The notes beneath the pieces are model-generated. The model had not been told where the DNA came from. It saw only the letters and a program-made list of their open reading frames with translations, and did not search any database. From assembly GCA_037783545.1 (NCBI GenBank), contig JBBELK010000011.1:1488001-1552000 (forward strand): DNA of 64,000 nt, in the 5' to 3' direction. The DNA comes from Henricia sp. BOLD:AAB3569. Lineage: Eukaryota > Echinodermata > Asteroidea > Spinulosida > Echinasteridae. Shown here piece after piece: positions 11,301-20,500 of this stretch; the stretch's first letter is position 1; each line of letters begins with the position of its first letter. The position numbers and the translations under genes are program-made.

Positions 11301-14300
11301 AGAAATTTGTGATAGGCATCAGAGTTCTAGTCGAGTCCATCACAAGTATATCACAAGTTCAGATCCGACAAAATCACAAGTCTTTGACAAGTCCCGCAAA
11401 AGTCCTCCCCAAGTCCAGTAACAAGAAGCAAATGATGAACACGCACAAGAGAATGCCTTTGTTGGAGTACATTTGAATAGCTTATGACTTGAATTAAGAC
11501 GCAGGAACTTGTGGTGGAGGCTTGTGCGGACTTGTGATGGACTTGACTACAACACTGACAGGCATAGGTAAATGTGTCCTCGCAAAATTATATTACAATA
11601 GTAATTGATTGAAAGATATTACTTGGAATGTCGCAATCATCTTTTTTATTCAATAGGAGAAAACTTCCGCTGGACAAGAAACAGTCTTCTCTCTTTTCCG
11701 CACTCCCAACATGTGCCTCAAAACCCTGATTTTGTTGCTTTACTGGTAGGTTTACTGACTAAAAATAACATAGACATTTGGAAAAATGTCCATGAGTTTG
11801 GGAATGTGGATGCAGCAACAACATTGGCATTCGAACCGCGGACCATCTTAACAGACGAGCTATAAAGCCAACTGTTGGTCTAGAATCACGGTAGTGTATG
11901 TAATTGTTCCTCACTGATTGGGATTGGCCAGTACGTGACAAAAAAGAGTGTGCACACGCATCGTTTTGGGTTTAAATTTATTTATTTTTATTTATTAATT
12001 TATTCACCACATCCAACAGCGGAAGGACCGCCAATTACAGGAATTGGGATCAATTAACATAGATATTCGAACAACTCGTCGCAAAGCTGACATAGTGTTA
12101 AAGCCATTGCACTATGTCAGCTTTGCGACAAACTATCAACTTCTAAGTTGAAGAAGAAACGGCCAGAGACGCCGGGTAATCCATCCCCTTGCTCTTCACG
12201 AAAGAATGCTCTGGGAGAGATTTAAAGTGCGTTACCGAAACCTAACACACTGGACCAACGGCTTTACATCCCTTCCGAAGGGCGGAACAAGTGTGATTAA
12301 GTGCCTTGCTCAAGAGCACAAGTGCCACAATCCGTCACGGTCCGGAAGTGAACCCACATTCTAGTACTGGCACAGGAACCTGAGTTCGACGCACCGCTCA
12401 GCCATAACACCCCACATTGGGCTTACGAGTGAGGGTCACATGAAGTATGCATAGAAATATTGTACAAGGTTTGAATCAAGCATTAGCTGTTTTTCTTTAC
12501 TTGCAGGTTCGTGGTTAACTTGGTGTACTACGGTCTAGGCCTGAGCACATCGGACCTGGGCGTCAATGACTACGTGGCCGCTGCTATCGCTGGTGCAGTG
12601 GAGTTTCCCAGCTATATTTACTGCATATACGCAGTGGAAAAGTTTGGCAGGCGTGTTAACATCAGCGGCTCGATGGCGATCGGTGGTGTGGCCTGTGTCA
12701 TCAGTGCTTTCCTCGGTATTACAAACATAATTATTTCAATCGGTTTTTCAATGCAGACAGTTTAGGCATGTTAACCAACGACCAAGTAATGCACACTACT
12801 TTCCACTATTTGCAGAACCCGGTGTCGTACGCACAGTCATAGCTATGATCGGGAAATTCTGTATTTCAAGTTCATTTGCCATCGCCTACGTTGTTTCTAC
12901 CGAGATTTATCCCACTCCAGTCAGGTACATTTAATCATTTTAATCAGTTAATTTTAATCTGAATCGTAAACTTTCTGAAGTTATCTGATAAGTGCCGTGA
13001 TAACTGACACACTTGAAGAAATTCGATTAACTCATTAGCGATAATGGTTAAATTTTGCGCTGACCTACGTTATATTTCAACTTAATGTGACGGACTGGTT
13101 GAAAGATTTAATAGGGTGTTCTATACAATACTACATGTACTAGTTACGTGTGGCGTAACTGGATCTAAATTTCTGCTGGTAATCTGAAATGTCCATTGCT
13201 AAAGCGCAGAGGAACAGTTTACTATTTCTTTTATGTAGACCCGGCTAGCAACATTGGCAGTACACAATGGGTGACGTTTTCACCTTAGACATTCGATTTC
13301 ATCAGTAAAGGGGCGTTCACACTATCGCGAAAAAAACAAAGCTTGTACGTTACGCGCGCTTGCCGCATTGCATGAGCTCCCAATCGGCGATATTTCCAAA
13401 ATAGAAAATTCAATCCCAGTAACTTCGGGCTTCTCTGATACCTCATATTGGCTGCGCGTTGGAAAGGTCAGCGCAACTCGGTCAAAGTTCAACAAATTTG
13501 AACTTTGACCCAGCTCAAAACGATTCGCGCATCGCGATAGGCCGTGCACAAGCGGCAAACCAGTTTCTGTACAAACCAATGGCACAGCCTAGCCGCGCCC
13601 AAAGCCATTTTTCCGCGATAGCGTGAACGCCCCTTAAACTGGGGAGTGTAGAATTGTTTGCGTATGCGTTGTGCGCGTTCCTGATACGCGCGACGCGCGT
13701 GGTTGCACCAACCAGATGCGCCTTGTGAACGCGTATTGACGCGTGCAAGATGTTTAGATGATGATGATTAAATTGATGGTACATTCATCATTTTGTTAAC
13801 TCCTACAGAAGTGCCGGTGTGGGCATATCTTCTACGGCAGCGCGTATCTCCGGTATTCTCTCGCCATACATACGCGATTTGAAAGACATTTGGGCGCCGT
13901 TCCCTTTCGTCGTGTTCGGTGGAATGGCGATTATTGCCGGGCTGCTGTCGGCCTTTCTACCCGAGACTAAAGGCAGGAAATTACCGGAGACGATGGAGGA
14001 AGGAGAGGCCTTCGGAAAGTAAGTATCGGTTTGAAATTATTGTGGAACAAATTATTGTAATTATCTGTGTCAAGAACAGACTAACCAAAAATGACCATAA
14101 AGGGTACGTACCTATTGGCGTAAGTTATAACAATGTTTGGTTATGCTAAGTTGGTTTGTTCAAGCTAACGTCTTAAAGTTGCACTGTCTGTGTTTAGGTG
14201 AAAGGATTAAACAATTAATTTACACAAGCGAACGAATTTAGAAAGCTTACGTGTCTCTGTAACAAGAGAGAAATCGTAAGTCAAACTTGATTTTCCGACC

Positions 14301-15004
14301 TTTTTTTGAGGAGTTTATATGAATCGGATTTTAGTGTGGTCCTATATGTAAATAAAAGCATTTTGGTTTCCCGCGTGAAACCCATAATTTTTCGATAAAT
14401 GGAGATACTTAGAGGGTGTAGATGAATCTTGAACCCCTGAAAAGAACTTGCACACCATCACTTTCAAGAAACTTATTAATGCAAATGGGTTTACAAAATA
14501 AAGGACGAAGGGTGATGATTTTTGGATTTGGGGCCTTTCATGTGCATGTCACATGTTGGTACCCGAATATAAATAATCACCCATTTACGTCATAACCCTG
14601 TCGAATAAAAGACGGGGAATGTCTTTTATTATTTCTTGTTTTTAATCGACTGGCATTAATCCTTGACGGATTTTTACGTTCGTGGTACCAAATGAAAGCT
14701 GATAACTTTTTCTATTCTAGAAAAATAGAAATTTAACTTTAAAAATAAAAATTGACGCTCAAATCGGCCTAAAATCGGACAGTCATCTTTAAGTTAGGTA
14801 GCCCTTAGCAACTACCATTGTTAAACAATTCTCTTTTGTTTTCTCTTTTCAAGGCCAAGATGCTTAAAAGGCCAAACCGAGGCCGTGGATGAGATTCCTA
14901 TTGTCACCATCAGTATAAAGGAAATTCCTGAAAACGAGGCATTCGATAACCCCGGCTTCGATTCGAAAAATGACACAAACGGAGAATTGGAAGTCGGCAT
15001 TTAA
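5369..15004 (+). CDS. SLC22-family organic ion transporter, copy B (complete, 10 exons, 603 aa)
   Basis: Exons: 5369-5842, 6966-7069, 7643-7797, 10044-10212, 11040-11181, 11657-11745, 12507-12715, 12816-12924, 13809-14018, 14854-15004 (1812 nt, 603 codons plus stop). The ATG (A at -3, G at +4) opens a protein with the SLC22 N-terminal FDDIL motif (20-24) and TM1 at about 37-58. A large extracellular loop (about 60-158) has conserved Cys and N-glycosylation sequons (NCT, NVS, NFT, NVS). The MFS signature GSVADWIGRKP spans TM2-3 (about 188-198). Further motifs are PESARWL (304-310), EKFGRR in loop 8-9 and LPETKGRKLPETM after TM12. Arg496 lies in TM11 (TAARISG), where cation-specific OCTs have Asp; OAT and OCTN proteins have Arg. 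The tail contains DNPGFD. The likely role is plasma-membrane transport of organic anions, zwitterions or carnitine-like solutes. The substrate is not determined. Confidence 0.95.
6251..6737. repeat. 487-bp foldback element
   Basis: Two arms of about 230 bp are inverted copies of each other, from AAACTCCTCAAAAAAAGTTC to its complement at the right edge. The spacer is short, near 6480. It lies in intron 1 of copy B. A single-arm fragment is at 14259-14316. Confidence 0.9.
7351..7535. repeat. 19-bp CG-alternating minisatellite, about 9.5 copies
   Basis: The unit CACGCGCGCGTACTACCAA repeats almost perfectly with one variant (CCAGC for CCAAC). Each unit holds the self-complementary ACGCGCGCGT. 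The array lies in intron 2 of copy B, about 110 bp before exon 3. Its open frames encode only the repeat. Confidence 0.95.
8067..8440 (-). repeat. tRNA-like / SINE-related repeat, interrupted by a hAT-like MITE
   Basis: Read on the minus strand, a B-box-like GGTTCGACTCC (near 8195) is followed by GTGCCCTCGGGCAAGGCACT and CACCCAGGAGTAAATGGGTA. These are segments of a type common in tRNA-derived invertebrate repeats. The tRNA-like part is split by the MITE at 8217-8404. The outer limits are approximate. Confidence 0.5.
8217..8404. mobile_element. hAT-like MITE with 8-bp target duplication
   Basis: The ends TATACCCAGCACGATATGTG and CCACATATCGTGCTGCATAT are inverted repeats. A perfect 8-bp GTGGAATT flanks it (8209-8216 and 8405-8412), as expected for hAT transposition. 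The element is 188 bp and non-coding, in the opposite orientation to the copy at 15724-15995. Confidence 0.88.
8510..8531. repeat. Poly-C homopolymer, 22 bp
   Basis: An uninterrupted run of C is followed by a run of A, in intron 3 of copy B. Confidence 0.9.
8735..8978. mobile_element. Tc1-like MITE with Sleeping Beauty-like ends
   Basis: It begins CAGTTGAAGTCAGAAGTTTA and continues CATACA. It ends with the inverted, partly decayed equivalent (TGTATGTAAAC and AACTG). Both ends abut TA, the Tc1/mariner target. The left end matches the known outer repeat of fish Tc1 elements of the Sleeping Beauty type apart from one base over the first 26. The interior of 244 bp has no transposase. Confidence 0.85.
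9496..9796. repeat. 301-bp foldback element
   Basis: The arms start GTGACGGGCTCTACGAAAAT and end in its inverted copy. Pairing runs through GCGACCATAAAAAGAAATC to near the centre at about 9650. It lies in intron 3 of copy B. Confidence 0.85.
10341..10504. repeat. GGCGGATCCAGG inverted-repeat element
   Basis: The ends GGGGCGGATCCAGG and CCTCTGGATCCGCGCC are inverted. The interior carries C-rich and G-rich blocks. A fragment of the same terminus occurs at 24738. Short elements with such GGATCCRG ends are common in animal genomes. Confidence 0.65.
11320..11557. mobile_element. hAT-like MITE (GTAGTCGAGTCCATCA family)
   Basis: The ends CAGAGTTCTAGTCGAGTCCA and GGACTTGACTACAACACTG are inverted. 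Near-identical 8-bp flanks ATAGGCAT and ACAGGCAT support a hAT-type target duplication. It lies in intron 5 of copy B. Relatives are at 16595-17068 and 56343-56771. Confidence 0.75.
12028..12415 (-). repeat. tRNA-derived SINE-like repeat, family 3
   Basis: On the minus strand it opens with a Leu/Ser-tRNA-like GGTGTTATGGCTGAGCGGTG (A box). A degenerate B box (TGGGTTCACTTCC) follows, then the CTTGAGCAAGGCACTTAATC segment and a unique body. It lies in intron 6 of copy B. The limits of the body are approximate. Confidence 0.55.
13308..13635. repeat. AAGGGGCGTTCAC inverted-repeat element
   Basis: The ends AAGGGGCGTTCACACTATCG and CGATAGCGTGAACGCCCCTT are inverted repeats of about 25 bp around a 328-bp non-coding element in intron 8 of copy B. 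TTAA follows the right end, but GTAA precedes the left. Confidence 0.75.
14259..14316. repeat. Single-arm fragment of the 6251-6737 foldback family
   Basis: The sequence GTAACAAGAGAGAAATCGTA onward to TTTTTTTGAGGAGTTT matches the right arm of the foldback element. The other arm is missing. It lies in intron 9 of copy B. Confidence 0.75.
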
Positions 15005-15723
15005 TTCGGTCAAGTTTATATACACTCGACCAAAAAAGTTCTGTCACCAGTAAGACATTTGTAGATATTTATTATGAAATTGGATTTAATGTAGGAAAAT
15101 AATATATCAAATTTTAGCTGAACATATCACTCAAAGGAATAGAGCTCAACGGAGTCCATGATGGCAAGCTTCACTGAACAGGAATGCAACAAAGGAGTGT
15201 GGGGTCAGAATAAAAAACGCCAAAAAACAACGATGTCAACTTTATTGCACTCAAGCAAGGGGAGTTACAGTTCAGTATTTTGCTTCCACCATTATAATGC
15301 AATGGCACGATTCAGATTGGACAATTTAACCATTTTGATTTGGATGTTTTTGACAAGACATTGATAAATCCAAACTCACTTAAAAATGTCCTAATTGTCT
15401 ACACACAAATTGCCCAAATCAAAAGGTGCCAAGTTGTAAAGTGGTATTAATCGTGCTATTTTAGCAAATGCATTTTGTAATACGAAATTATATACAATTT
15501 AAATTTTATGTTAAATACCTCGTTTTTCTGCATCAGCGCATATGAAACAAAAAAATAATGATATCACTGTTTATTGCAATTTACATACTCTGATATATAT
15601 GAATATGATTTGTATTAACCACTTGACGCTGGAGGACGTGTAAACACACCAAGATTTCCCCATCGATGTAGCGGAGGACTAGTAAACACGTTTAGGAGAA
15701 ACTCGTTTGTTACTGCGTTTGAC

Positions 15724-15995
15724 ATATGCAGCACGATATGTGGCAAACGGACTCCCCCACGCCCCCCCCCCCCCCCCCCCCCCCCACCCCCCTCCCCCCC
15801 CCTCCCCCCCTCCCCCCACCCCCCTCCCCCCACCCCCCGCCCCCCTCCCCTACCATTGTTCCCCTGTTGTGTCTCAAACATCCAAGGAATTCCTTTCAGT
15901 TTTTAGGGGGGATTGGTGCGTTAACAAAAGGGAGTGTGTTGAGGTATAGGGGCGTTAGGGATAGAGTCCCTCTGCCACATATCGTGCTGGGTATA
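15724..15995. mobile_element. hAT-like MITE carrying a 95-bp C-rich expansion
   Basis: Same family as 8217-8404 but in the opposite orientation. The ends ATATGCAGCACGATATGTGG and CACATATCGTGCTGGGTATA are flanked by GCGTTTGAC on both sides (15715-15723 and 15996-16004), giving an 8-9 bp duplication. Between about 15755 and 15850 the interior has become an almost pure C tract with single A or T breaks. Confidence 0.85.
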
Positions 15996-16594
15996 GCGTT
16001 TGACGTCTAAACTCGCAGTAATTTCCGAGAGAAATTGCCAAAAAAAAAGGTTTATAACAAAGCGACATTGTGGTGTACAATGACGGTGCATCGACATAGC
16101 AGCAATACTTTACCGCACATGGTTAACTGTTTTCCGCCCTCCGTGTTTTAACTAAAAATAAACCCGGCGTTAACTGGTTAATCGAAATATCAAACTACGT
16201 TGCGGTATTTCTTACGTCTTATACGTTAACTTACAGTATTATATTGTATAGGTTAGGCCTACATATTATATAGTTTGTATTAGAAAGACAGTTTGGCTGA
16301 CAATACTTTTTAAATATCACATTATTTTTCACGTTATGGAACGACAAAAACACTACCAAAGACACTTTGCATGATGATTTTAAGAATGTTCTCGGGTGGA
16401 ACGGACTCGAACTGTAGTGCATGCCAATATGTGCTACGTGTATCTATCTTCTGAAGTACTTGCGGTTAAATGTGATATTTATAATATCGCAAAACATTGT
16501 ACACTTGCAATTAACTTCGCCAGTTTGTTTATGTCTCTTAAAAGGCTCCGTATATATTTTACAACTGCAATATCTTGCGAACTATAAGGTGTAC

Positions 16595-17068
16595 CAGGGT
16601 TGTAGTCGAGTCCATCATAAGTCTATGAAAAGTCCAAAGCCCCGCACAAGTCCGTAACAAAAAGCAAAGCATGAACACGCACAAAATATTGCCTTTGTTA
16701 GTTCATTTGAATAGCTTGTGACTTGAATTAAGACCAGGGACTTGTGGTGGACCTGTGAAGGCTGGTGAGGACTCGTGATCATCGATATATAATCACTAGA
16801 TGGAGTATGCAATAGCAGTGCGCCAGCCGCCATTGTACCCCACGAACAATGCTTGGCCTACTGACTGCTTCCCGGTCCATGCGATCACTTGGGTTCCACT
16901 TAATACATGTAGACTAGTGAGGACAGTATGACCAGTCTATAGGCAAGGCATTTGTATTTGGTGGGGTACAATGGCGGACGGTGGCTTCAATTTTAGACGT
17001 CGTAGCTTCATCCAGTGATTTATATCGATGCTCGTGATGGACTTGTGATGGACTCGACTACAACCCTA
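16595..17068. mobile_element. hAT-like MITE (GTAGTCGAGTCCATCA family) with a nested insertion
   Basis: It starts CAGGGTTGTAGTCGAGTCCA and ends GGACTCGACTACAACCCT. The interior matches 11320-11557. It is interrupted by the element at 16780-17030. The outer flanks (AGGTGTAC and AAATATAC) are only partly alike. Confidence 0.75.
16780..17030. mobile_element. CATCGATATA hAT-like MITE, intact copy nested in another MITE
   Basis: It begins CATCGATATA and ends TATATCGATG. A perfect 8-bp CTCGTGAT flanks it (16772-16779 and 17031-17038). A longer inner inverted repeat (CCGCCATTGTACCCCACGAA against GGTGGGGTACAATGGCGG) makes most of the element self-complementary. A second, interrupted copy is at 3249-3881. 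Confidence 0.9.
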
Positions 17069-17526
17069 AAATATACATTATTATTTTTGGAAAATACTTG
17101 TAAACATAATTGAATTGCCAATAGTTTGTATGTATGTTGTTATATTAAACAGTATTTATATAACATCTAGTGGTTTAACAATCCATTTCACTTAGTTTGT
17201 GTGCGTGCACCGGGAGTTAGATTTTTGTAGCACGCCCTCGCTCGTGCAACCGTTGCGACAGTTGTTTTGACTTTCAGACGTTTTATTTGTCCATCAGATA
17301 ATAGTTAGTGTCCGATTAAACATAAATGTCGAAGTCCAATAAATTACTATAGGATAACCTGGGCGTAACCAAAGTCCGCCAAATATGAACAATATAGTGA
17401 CTTGTGCACACCAGATAGGCCAAGTTGTTTCTGCAGCGAATTGTTGCATTGCTTAGCTGGGAAGTCGCCCCGAATTTGTGGAAATTTAAAATCCTCCAAA
17501 GTTGGGCGAATAATTGCTTTGACTGT

Positions 17527-17534
17527 TATAAAAG
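17527..17534 (+). promoter_or_regulatory. Possible TATA box of SLC22 copy C
   Basis: TATAAAAG lies 33 bp before the ATG at 17568. If used, transcription would start about 25-30 bp downstream, leaving a leader of only about 10 nt. It could also be chance or belong to a minor start. Confidence 0.35.
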
Positions 17535-17567
17535 CCTAGCTTTTGCGAATGTAGCTTTCCTCACAAA

Positions 17568-20500
17568 ATGGCGGACACGGCAGATGCATGTGTCAAAGAA
17601 AAACAACCGCCACACACGTTCGATGACATCTTGTGCGCCATTGGCGAATTCGGCCGATGGCAGGTGATATTATTCGTGCTAGTTCCCCTGGTGGGGATCT
17701 TAGACGGCTTAAATGCTTTAGCCCAAGTCTTCATGGCCAGAGAAACTGACCATTGGTGCCGAGTAGCCGCCTGGGATGGGGTCAACTGCACCGGTAGTGA
17801 CCGGCCGGACGATTGGGATTGTTTGATGATCAAACGCGATGCCTCTATCCCGTACAATACCACCACTAAATTATTTGACAGCTGTAACATATATGATGTG
17901 AGACACGTGGATTTCATGGATGGGCTCAACGCCACTGATGTTACGAATGGGACAATCGGTTGCTCTGACGGCTGGGTGTATGACACGCGTCGATATAAAA
18001 CCACTATAATTACAGAGGTAAGATTTAATCAAACAAACAAAATAGACAAAGTAGCCATTGATGGCCAGACTCGTGCTGGCTTATATTTACTTTATGGGTC
18101 ATTCCCAAAATTAGGGGTCCATAATTGTTGGTGTCCCAGTTACGTACGACTCTCTCTGCTTCAAAAATCACCCCTCCTGATCACAAATTCTCAGTAATGG
18201 ACTGTGGTCATAGGGGGCAGCATCATTTTCTTCAATATTTTGTTTTCTGATTCCTGAAAAATATTTAAAACAAAAGACCATAAAAGCTTATAATTTGTTC
18301 CATGGTATTGAATAGGAGTTTGGTGTCCCGGGTTACCAACGCCAATGAACATTGGATGTAGAATGAGTTTGCATTAACCTTGGTGCCATATCTACACACA
18401 AACATTAAATTTAAGTGGCATTTGTTGAAATAAAAATAATTATTATCTACTGGGAAACCACTTTCAATCACTAAAAACACTTGGAAATCTTAAAAAGCAT
18501 GTCACACTTTTGGCCCCCTTATTTTGGGAAAGACCCTTATATCGAATGACGCTGGGAACAAGACAGATAGTTAAAAGAGTTCCCGGATGTGTACACATAC
18601 TAGAGTACACAATGTTGGCCCACATCCACTTTTTCTATCAATTTGATAGCGTGTATTCCAATTAGCTGTTAGTGAGAAGTCCTTAACAAGTTTTCATTTT
18701 CCCCCCCAGTTTGATCTCGTATGCGACAATAAGGGAGCAGTGAGCTTCTTACAGTCTGTGTACTTTGCCGGGTTTCTAGTCGGCTCCATTGTGTTCGGAT
18801 CGCTTGCAGATTAGTAAGTTCACTTAGCTAAATTCAAAGACCTCTGTGTTTTACATTATGCCTAAGCTTTTACATACCAAATTGAGCTATTGTCTTAGCA
18901 CGCCTATTGTTTGTTTTCGGTTTTTATTCTTCGCAGTCTTGGACGAAAGCCAACAATTTACATCTGCTCCTCCATACTTCTGGTTGCGTCCATTGGCAAC
19001 GTGTTCTCGCCAAACGTTCTAGTGTACATGGTATTTCGATTCTTCATAGCTGCAGGTGTAATGGGGGCATTTTTAGTTGCCTATGTCCTCGGTAAGTCTG
19101 TTTTGTCTTTACTGTCCTTTTAACCGAGCTATCAAAGCATTAATTGTTGCCAAGTCGCTGCCATCAGGGAATCACCAGAATCATCTCGCCTAGGTTGCTT
19201 GGTCATAGTATAAAACCTATTCGCGCTTAGATTGGGACAGCTTCCCAAATATCGCTTGGGTCGGCGAGGTAATTGAGATTAAGTGTCTTGCCAGGGAGCA
19301 CAAAGACGTTGACCTAATTGAGATACAGAACATTTCTCCAAAGCCCTTCTCTCTTACAGAAGTGATTGATTTTTCTCTCCGCAGTTACTGAATTTGTTGG
19401 ACCTACTCAACGAGCCCTGGTCGGCGTTTCATTGCAAGTTTTCTTCGCCATCGGTATAACAATATTACCGCTGCTCGCATACTTCATTCGCACTTGGAGA
19501 TTTCTTCAACTGGTTATAGCCCTTCCAACTCCTTTGTACTTCCTTCTGTACTTGTGAGTATTCGATAGTCTTTTTTTAGCCGACTAAATAAGGAAAAATA
19601 TGGTTCAATAGTTCCACATTAAACTTATTATAACAAGTTTTCATTTAAAGCCTCATATTAAGCTATGTTGACCTCAGCACACTGCAGAGAGTTTTATTAA
19701 ACCTTTCTACTTGCCCGTTTCCCTGTATGCATTTATAATGCAACATGAAAACATTCTTAATTAATTCTGTTCTCTAAAGATTCACACTCGCAATATATCT
19801 AAATCCAAGTCGTTTTATTTTGACTAAATTCTTGATGTTTCAAGTTACACGCCAGAGTCAGCCCGGTGGCAGATGTCGAAAGGAAGACACAAGCAAGCCG
19901 AGATGACATTGAGACGAGTTGCTCGGGGCAACAAGAGAGAGTTCCCCGAGGAGATGTTCTCATTGCACATCCAAGGATATGCAAAGGTGCGTCAACATCC
20001 TAAAAGTGTCACTCACTTGCCTGTATTTGTTCTTGATGTGTATCATTATTACATCGTATATTTCATAAGCAGTCAATTTTTTGGACATGTTAATGCTATA
20101 GGATTTCTTCGTTATGATGACGAAAACATTGTGGTTCTTTTTCGGTCTTGTTTAATAAATTATTAGCAATATACATTGTACTTAAATTTGCACCAACCGT
20201 TGGTAAATTACTTTTTTTTCTCGTTTCTCAGGAACAAAATGGCAAACAAGAAACGGCCATTGCACTTTTCCGTACTCCTAACATGTGCGCCAAAACTGTG
20301 AACCTAATGTTTAATTGGTAAGCCTCTCAACTTCAGTTTTTTAGACCTCAACCTCATGACGCTACACTGTAATCCACAGACTCTTGTAGGTGACCACTGG
20401 GGGTCTTTCTCATTAATGTGGAAGTCACTTTAACAAAAACTTGCAAATATATCCTTAAAACAGTCTCGGGAAGAGTGTAACGAGTAAAGATTCAATTTAT

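Larger units (their letters stand above)
15005..17567. other. Intergenic interval between SLC22 copies B and C
   Basis: No gene is seen. It contains a hAT-like MITE with a long C-rich tract and a hAT-like MITE nested in another, both listed separately. The rest is AT-rich and unrecognised. The copy C promoter lies at the right edge. Confidence 0.7.

Noticed and set aside
15707-16010. Proline-rich frames of 80-94 codons
   Set aside because: They are produced by the poly-C tract inside a hAT-like MITE.
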